Source: Nitrososphaerota archaeon
GTDB lineage: Archaea; Thermoproteota; Nitrososphaeria; Nitrososphaerales; Gagatemarchaeaceae
DNA length: 9,499 nt
NCBI GenBank assembly: GCA_005877365.1
Contig: VBPP01000012.1
Coordinates: forward strand, 1 to 9,499
Reading direction: 5' to 3'
The position numbers were made by a program, and so were the translations under genes. The notes below the pieces were generated by a model, which did not search any database, was not told the DNA's origin, and worked only from the letters and a program-made list of their open reading frames with translations. The number at the start of each line of letters is the position of its first letter. Positions within the stretch are counted from its first letter, which is position 1. Shown piece after piece: positions 6,893 to 9,499 of this stretch.

Positions 6893-6898
6893 TTATAG
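6893..6898 (+). promoter_or_regulatory. putative TATA box for the VOC gene
   Basis: TTATAG sits centred about 29 nt before ATG 6925, consistent with a leader of only a few bases. It supports ATG 6925 over longer upstream extensions of the same frame. Confidence 0.4.
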
Positions 6899-6924
6899 TC
6901 AGAGACCCTGAGGACATAGATACC

Positions 6925-7308
6925 ATGATATTTCGGTTCTACTATACCGGAATCAGGGTGCGGGACCTGAAGAAGTCGCTTGATTTCTATACCGGGGTTA
7001 TCGGGTTGAAGGTCGTCGGAAAAGGGACGATGCCTCACGGCGGAAAGTATGTCCACCTGCGGGGAAAGGGCTCGAGGCAGATGCTCGAGCTTAACTGGTA
7101 TCCCGAAGGCAGCAAGTTCTACTCCGAATATGCGGCGGGCGATGAGCTCGACCACCTCGCATTCGTTGTCAAGGATGTCAAGAAGGCGTTCAAAGAGCTA
7201 ATCAAGAGTGGCGCCGAACCTGCGATCTCTCCGAAGGACTCGAAGGGAACCGAGGTCTATGTGAAAGACCCGGACGGGGTCTGGATTGAGCTTCTCGGGT
7301 CTGGCTGA
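6925..7308 (+). CDS. VOC superfamily (glyoxalase/bleomycin-resistance fold) protein
   Basis: 127 residues spanning one complete pair of beta-alpha-beta-beta-beta modules, a normal length for single-unit VOC proteins. The first module opens YTGIRVRDLKKSLDFYTGVI; QMLELNWYPEG carries a candidate metal-binding Glu; the second module opens ELDHLAFVVKDVKKAF with a candidate His; VKDPDGVWIELLG at the end carries the last Glu. By comparison with E. coli glyoxalase I, three of the four metal ligands are kept, while the first His (HTMLRV in GlxI) is Tyr here. The members form dimers binding a divalent metal; reactions range from lactoylglutathione lyase to epimerase and dioxygenase, so the substrate is open. 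The frame extends upstream to 6694, but that part has no family similarity and overlaps the divergent gene, so ATG 6925 is preferred. It appears monocistronic and cytoplasmic. Confidence 0.88.
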   Translation: MIFRFYYTGIRVRDLKKSLDFYTGVIGLKVVGKGTMPHGGKYVHLRGKGSRQMLELNWYPEGSKFYSEYAAGDELDHLAFVVKDVKKAFKELIKSGAEPAISPKDSKGTEVYVKDPDGVWIELLGSG

Positions 7309-7333
7309 GCGAGAAACAGGGGATTTCACGTCA

Positions 7334-7361
7334 GGGGGGGCCCAATGGGTCAGGGAAGGGG
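7334..7361 (+). other. putative G-quadruplex-forming sequence after the VOC gene
   Basis: Four G-runs of 7, 3, 3 and 4 bases (7334-7340, 7347-7349, 7353-7355, 7358-7361) are separated by loops of 6, 3 and 2 bases, which satisfies the usual G3+N1-7 rule. It starts 26 nt after the VOC stop codon, on the sense strand, so it could fold in the mRNA 3' end. Confidence 0.6.
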
Positions 7362-7435
7362 AAAGCATGCTTCATTTTGATCTATCAGCGAATGCCGCGT
7401 GAAGCGGTAAACCAAGGAGATTCTATCCGAGAGGA

Positions 7436-7565
7436 CAGCAGGTCAGCGAAGAACGACAACTTCGGAGAAACGAAGGGGCTTCCTGCTGAAACTTGGGCTG
7501 AAAACTGCCAACGGGAAAACCTAAGAGACACTGCCAATATCAAGTATACGGGTGTCCACCCGTGT
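7436..7565 (+). other. hairpin-rich intergenic stretch, possible structured RNA or leader
   Basis: Seen here: a 7-bp outer stem CAGCAGG (7436-7442) / CCTGCTG (7482-7488); inside it CGAAG (7447-7451), CTTCG (7460-7464) and CGAAG (7471-7475), where the middle element can pair with either neighbour but not both; and a strong separate hairpin ATACGGGT-GTCC-ACCCGTGT (7546-7553 / 7558-7565, one G-U). No known RNA family was recognised. From 7309 to 7561 no convincing protein gene is visible; a 76-aa frame at 7377-7607 has no protein-like character. Confidence 0.35.
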
Positions 7566-7840
7566 CGCTTCCGTCGACAGCTCTCGTGCTGTTCAAAGCG
7601 GGGATAGTCAACTACGTCTTACCTACTCGTATCTCGAGAACTAAGGACAACTACTTCGCTCACTGGCAACTTCCAAATTCAAGAGATAGATTTGCCCGCA
7701 TCTTCAGAGACGAGATCAGGTTGCAGCCCGCAGACAAGCTAGAAGAGCTAGACATCTACATCAAATCCATGAAAAGACCGCCTTCCCCCCTTCTATTCCA
7801 GAATCAAGGGCGATATCAGGGGAGGCAGAATAAGAGGTGA
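7562..7840 (+). CDS. hypothetical 92-aa protein, doubtful
   Basis: I do not recognise this protein. It has natural-looking composition in its middle (DRFARIFRDEIRLQPADKLEELDIYIKSM, seen in two adjoining pieces, suggests amphipathic helices) and a basic, Pro/Gln-rich end. Against it: the GTG start has no ribosome site and falls inside a strong hairpin (7546-7565); the next in-frame GTG, at 7586, is no better. An AT-rich CCAATATC about 25 nt upstream might serve a leaderless start. Its stop TGA is part of the GAGGTGA that precedes the next gene, only 4 nt away, which suggests an operon with 7845-8147 if it is real. No signal peptide or membrane span. Confidence 0.4.
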   Translation: MSLPSTALVLFKAGIVNYVLPTRISRTKDNYFAHWQLPNSRDRFARIFRDEIRLQPADKLEELDIYIKSMKRPPSPLLFQNQGRYQGRQNKR

Positions 7841-7844
7841 GAGC

Positions 7845-8147
7845 ATGAAGAAGCTGAACCGGAAGCGGACAGTCTACGCCTCGCTATACAGAATTCCTGC
7901 GGAGGATAAGCTGATAGCGAACATGATCTTCATTGTTGGTTCGAACGGAAAGCTGGAGGACTACTTTCCCGGTCCCTTCACAATCGGCGAGTATTTTGGG
8001 AGCCGACTGAGAGCGCAGGAAGCAACAGCTGTGGTTTGTTCCTATTTGAAGGACGTTCATCCGCGCATGAAGGTCAAACCTGAGGACGTGAAACTCTACC
8101 CATACGGCAAAGCGGATGGTCTCTTGTTCAGGTTGAAACACAGGTAG
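7845..8147 (+). CDS. hypothetical 100-aa basic protein
   Basis: Not recognised. The ATG follows a strong ribosome site, GAGGTGA (7834-7840), at 4-nt spacing, the best Shine-Dalgarno in the window, which argues for a real gene. The protein begins with a basic patch (MKKLNRKR), then a strand-rich segment (TVYASLYRIP, LIANMIFIVG) and ends ADGLLFRLKHR; it looks like a small soluble alpha/beta domain with a positive N-terminus. No catalytic motif, cysteine pairs, signal peptide or membrane span is visible. It may be co-transcribed with the ORF just upstream. A toxin-antitoxin-like pair is possible from size and spacing alone, but nothing in the sequence demonstrates it. Confidence 0.6.
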   Translation: MKKLNRKRTVYASLYRIPAEDKLIANMIFIVGSNGKLEDYFPGPFTIGEYFGSRLRAQEATAVVCSYLKDVHPRMKVKPEDVKLYPYGKADGLLFRLKHR

Positions 8148-8603
8148 GAAGGCGCAGTCCTGCACACAGCGATGAGCAGATTCGGGTCCGCCCGCCTAAG
8201 AACTGCCCCAAAGCGCAAAGATGCCTGCCACACATAAAGCACGTATGGCAACTCTAAGTACCAAAGTTGGACAATGATGCTCGGCCATCATTCTCTAAGT
8301 CTACTCAGATACCCAGGCTCTCCAGTCGCCATTTCGGGCTCCGTGAACCCTGTTTATGTGCACCTTCAGCTCATCCACCCCACATACAAAACCACAAAAG
8401 CACCCCATCGCTGCCGCCAAGTTCGCCTTCTGACCAGTCCGTAATACCACTTTCTAATCCAGCTCCAGTTTCTGGTTCCGATGACATCGCCCCGAAGAAA
8501 ACGAGGGTCAACGAGAAGTTAGAGAGCGCGTCAAGTTAACACCCGTGAAAGATGCTATCTTGGCTCTAATTCCCGAGCCCATGGTAGCAACAGACAACTG
8601 GTG
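8148..8603. other. gene-poor stretch upstream of cdc48
   Basis: No convincing gene. A 90-codon frame at 8267-8539 starts with TTG, lacks a ribosome site and encodes a Ser/Pro-rich low-complexity sequence, although its last 20 codons (around DDIAPKKTRVNEKLESASS) look more protein-like; it could be a decayed or very small gene. No tRNA-like T-arm/D-arm pair was found on either strand by eye. A hairpin at 8273-8292 is listed separately. Confidence 0.6.
8273..8292. repeat. perfect 7-bp hairpin AATGATG-CTCGGC-CATCATT
   Basis: Arms 8273-8279 and 8286-8292 pair fully around a six-base loop, followed on the plus strand by TCTCTAAGTCT. It lies 125 nt after the 100-aa ORF, so it might be a transcript end or a processing site; there is no clear T-run. 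Confidence 0.4.
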
Positions 8604-8611
8604 GATTAATA
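8604..8611 (+). promoter_or_regulatory. putative TATA box for cdc48
   Basis: GATTAATA is centred about 27 nt before GTG 8634. Transcription should therefore start near 8633, giving an 18-nt leader for the preferred GTG at 8652, or a leaderless mRNA for the alternative GTG at 8634. Confidence 0.4.
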
Positions 8612-8651
8612 GGTTGGCAGGAAGGTCAGAATTGTGTTAAGTGATAAAGGC

Positions 8652-9499
8652 GTGAGTCAGCAGCAAGTCCAGCTCAAAGTTCTCGAGGCATACACTCGCG
8701 ATGTAGGTAGGGGTGTGGCAAGGCTAGATTATGACGCGATGGACGGGTTGGACGCCTCCACGGGAGACGTAATTGATATCAAAGGAAAGAGGCGCACAGT
8801 CGCGAAGTGCTTCCCTCTTTACCCCTCGGACGAGGGCAAAAGAACGGTAAGGATCGACGGTCTCATCAGGAACAACGCTGGCGTCGCTATCGGTGACATG
8901 GTCATCGTAAAGAAAGTCAAGGCCCCGGCAGCAGAGAAGGTTGTGGTCGCTCCACTTGACGCGGTACCGCCTATCGACGAGAGATACCTGGCGGATGCCC
9001 TCGAGAGCGTCCCGGTAACGAAGGGGGACAACGTGATCGTACCCTACTTCGGTGGGAGGCTCACTTTCCAAGTTATCGGAGTAAGTCCGTTCGCAGACGC
9101 AGCGCTGATAACTCAGAGAACGGTCTTCGTCGTTTCGGAGAAGGGCAAAGCTCCGAGGGGAGTTCCTCAGGTAACTTACGAAGATATCGGTGGTATAAAG
9201 GACGAGATCCAGAAGGTAAGGGAGATGATAGAGCTCCCGCTGAGACATCCTGAGATTTTCGAGAAGTTGGGTGTTGAAGCACCGAAGGGAGTTCTCCTCT
9301 ACGGTGCGCCGGGAACCGGCAAGACGCTTCTTGCAAAGGCCGTAGCTACTGAGAGCAGCGCTCACTTCATTCCGATAGGTGGTCCGGAGATCATGAGCAA
9401 GTTCTACGGTGAATCAGAGGCAAGACTCAGAGAGATATTCAAGGAGGCCAAGGAGAAAGCTCCAACCATAATCTTCATCGACGAAATTGATTCGATAGC
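8652..9499 (+). CDS. cdc48: CDC48/p97/VAT-type AAA+ ATPase, N-terminal part, 3'-truncated by window edge
   Basis: The frame is open to the last base (282 full codons). CDC48 proteins are hexameric ATP-driven unfoldases that extract and unfold proteins, in archaea feeding the proteasome. Residues about 1-85 form the double-psi-beta-barrel half of the N domain (RDVGRGVARLDYDAMD onward), about 90-180 the second N subdomain (PPIDERYLADALESV, VPYFGGRLTFQVIGVSP), and QVTYEDIGGIKDEI with REMIELPLRHPEIF opens the D1 AAA module. Walker A is GAPGTGKT (9303-9326; GPPGTGKT is commoner), and Walker B IIFIDEIDSI lies at the window end. GTG 8652 was chosen because the protein then begins SQQQVQLKVLEAYTRD like thaumarchaeal relatives; GTG 8634 adds six residues and sits behind AGGAAGGTCA. 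The D2 module and C-terminus lie beyond the window. Confidence 0.93.
   Translation, partial: MSQQQVQLKVLEAYTRDVGRGVARLDYDAMDGLDASTGDVIDIKGKRRTVAKCFPLYPSDEGKRTVRIDGLIRNNAGVAIGDMVIVKKVKAPAAEKVVVAPLDAVPPIDERYLADALESVPVTKGDNVIVPYFGGRLTFQVIGVSPFADAALITQRTVFVVSEKGKAPRGVPQVTYEDIGGIKDEIQKVREMIELPLRHPEIFEKLGVEAPKGVLLYGAPGTGKTLLAKAVATESSAHFIPIGGPEIMSKFYGESEARLREIFKEAKEKAPTIIFIDEIDSI

Noticed and set aside
6694..6924. N-terminal extension of the VOC frame
   Set aside because: No VOC similarity, overlaps the start of the divergent gene, and the TATA-like box at 6893-6898 places transcription start just before ATG 6925.
7377..7607. 76-codon frame after the VOC gene
   Set aside because: TTG start, no ribosome site, unnatural composition, overlaps the hairpin-rich stretch and the 92-aa frame.
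8267..8539. 90-codon frame with TTG start upstream of cdc48
   Set aside because: Ser/Pro-rich low complexity, no ribosome site and no recognisable domain; only the last 20 codons look protein-like, so it was described within the gene-poor stretch rather than called.
8724..9365. 213-codon minus-strand frame opposite cdc48
   Set aside because: The plus strand encodes unmistakable CDC48 N and D1 domains; the opposite frame is a shadow.

Overview
The window reads as archaeal DNA, most likely from a thaumarchaeote (Nitrososphaeria) or a close relative. The strongest clue is the right edge. It carries the N-terminal part of a CDC48/VAT-type AAA+ ATPase whose opening residues (SQQQVQLKVLEAYTRD and onward) read very like the thaumarchaeal orthologues I remember. 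Several genes also have AT-rich TATA-like boxes about 25-30 nt ahead of GTG/ATG starts, the pattern of archaeal leaderless or near-leaderless transcripts. The lineage is an inference from memory; no search was run.

Layout, left to right. (1) 1-348, +: the C-terminal part of a YgjP/SprT-like zinc metallopeptidase, cut by the window edge. (2) 441-1346, -: a convergent gene for an acidic/proline-rich repeat tail joined to a PH/GRAM-like domain and a C-terminal winged helix. (3) 1347-1560: a divergent promoter region with two short dyads. (4) 1561-6071, +: the centrepiece, a tightly packed cluster. It starts with a large exported, C-terminally anchored, sequon-rich protein of unknown function. 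A 4-nt ATGA overlap links this to pgsB/capB (poly-gamma-glutamate ligase), and a TAATG overlap links pgsB to pgsC/capC (its membrane partner). Last comes a membrane-anchored putative metal-dependent hydrolase whose frame is broken by a single in-frame TAG. (5) 6221-6724, -: a small secreted beta-rich protein, convergent with the cluster across a hairpin. (6) 6925-7308, +: a VOC/glyoxalase-fold protein. (7) 7309-7844: a G-quadruplex-like motif, a hairpin-rich stretch and a doubtful 92-aa ORF, followed by a better supported 100-aa ORF (7845-8147). (8) 8148-8651: about 500 nt without a convincing gene. (9) 8652-end, +: the cdc48 gene, running off the window.

How the genes may work together: PgsB and PgsC form the membrane ligase core for gamma-linked polyglutamate. 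The usual third subunit PgsA/CapA is absent here. The two exported flanking proteins, one sequon-rich and toroid-like, the other hydrolase-like, are candidates for polymer export, anchoring, trimming or release. The other genes look like independent housekeeping or orphan units.

Most interesting points: an apparent archaeal poly-gamma-glutamate locus with non-standard partners, the single amber codon in its last gene, the perfect 27-bp repeats in the PH-like/winged-helix gene, and the structured G4/hairpin intergenic region after the VOC gene.
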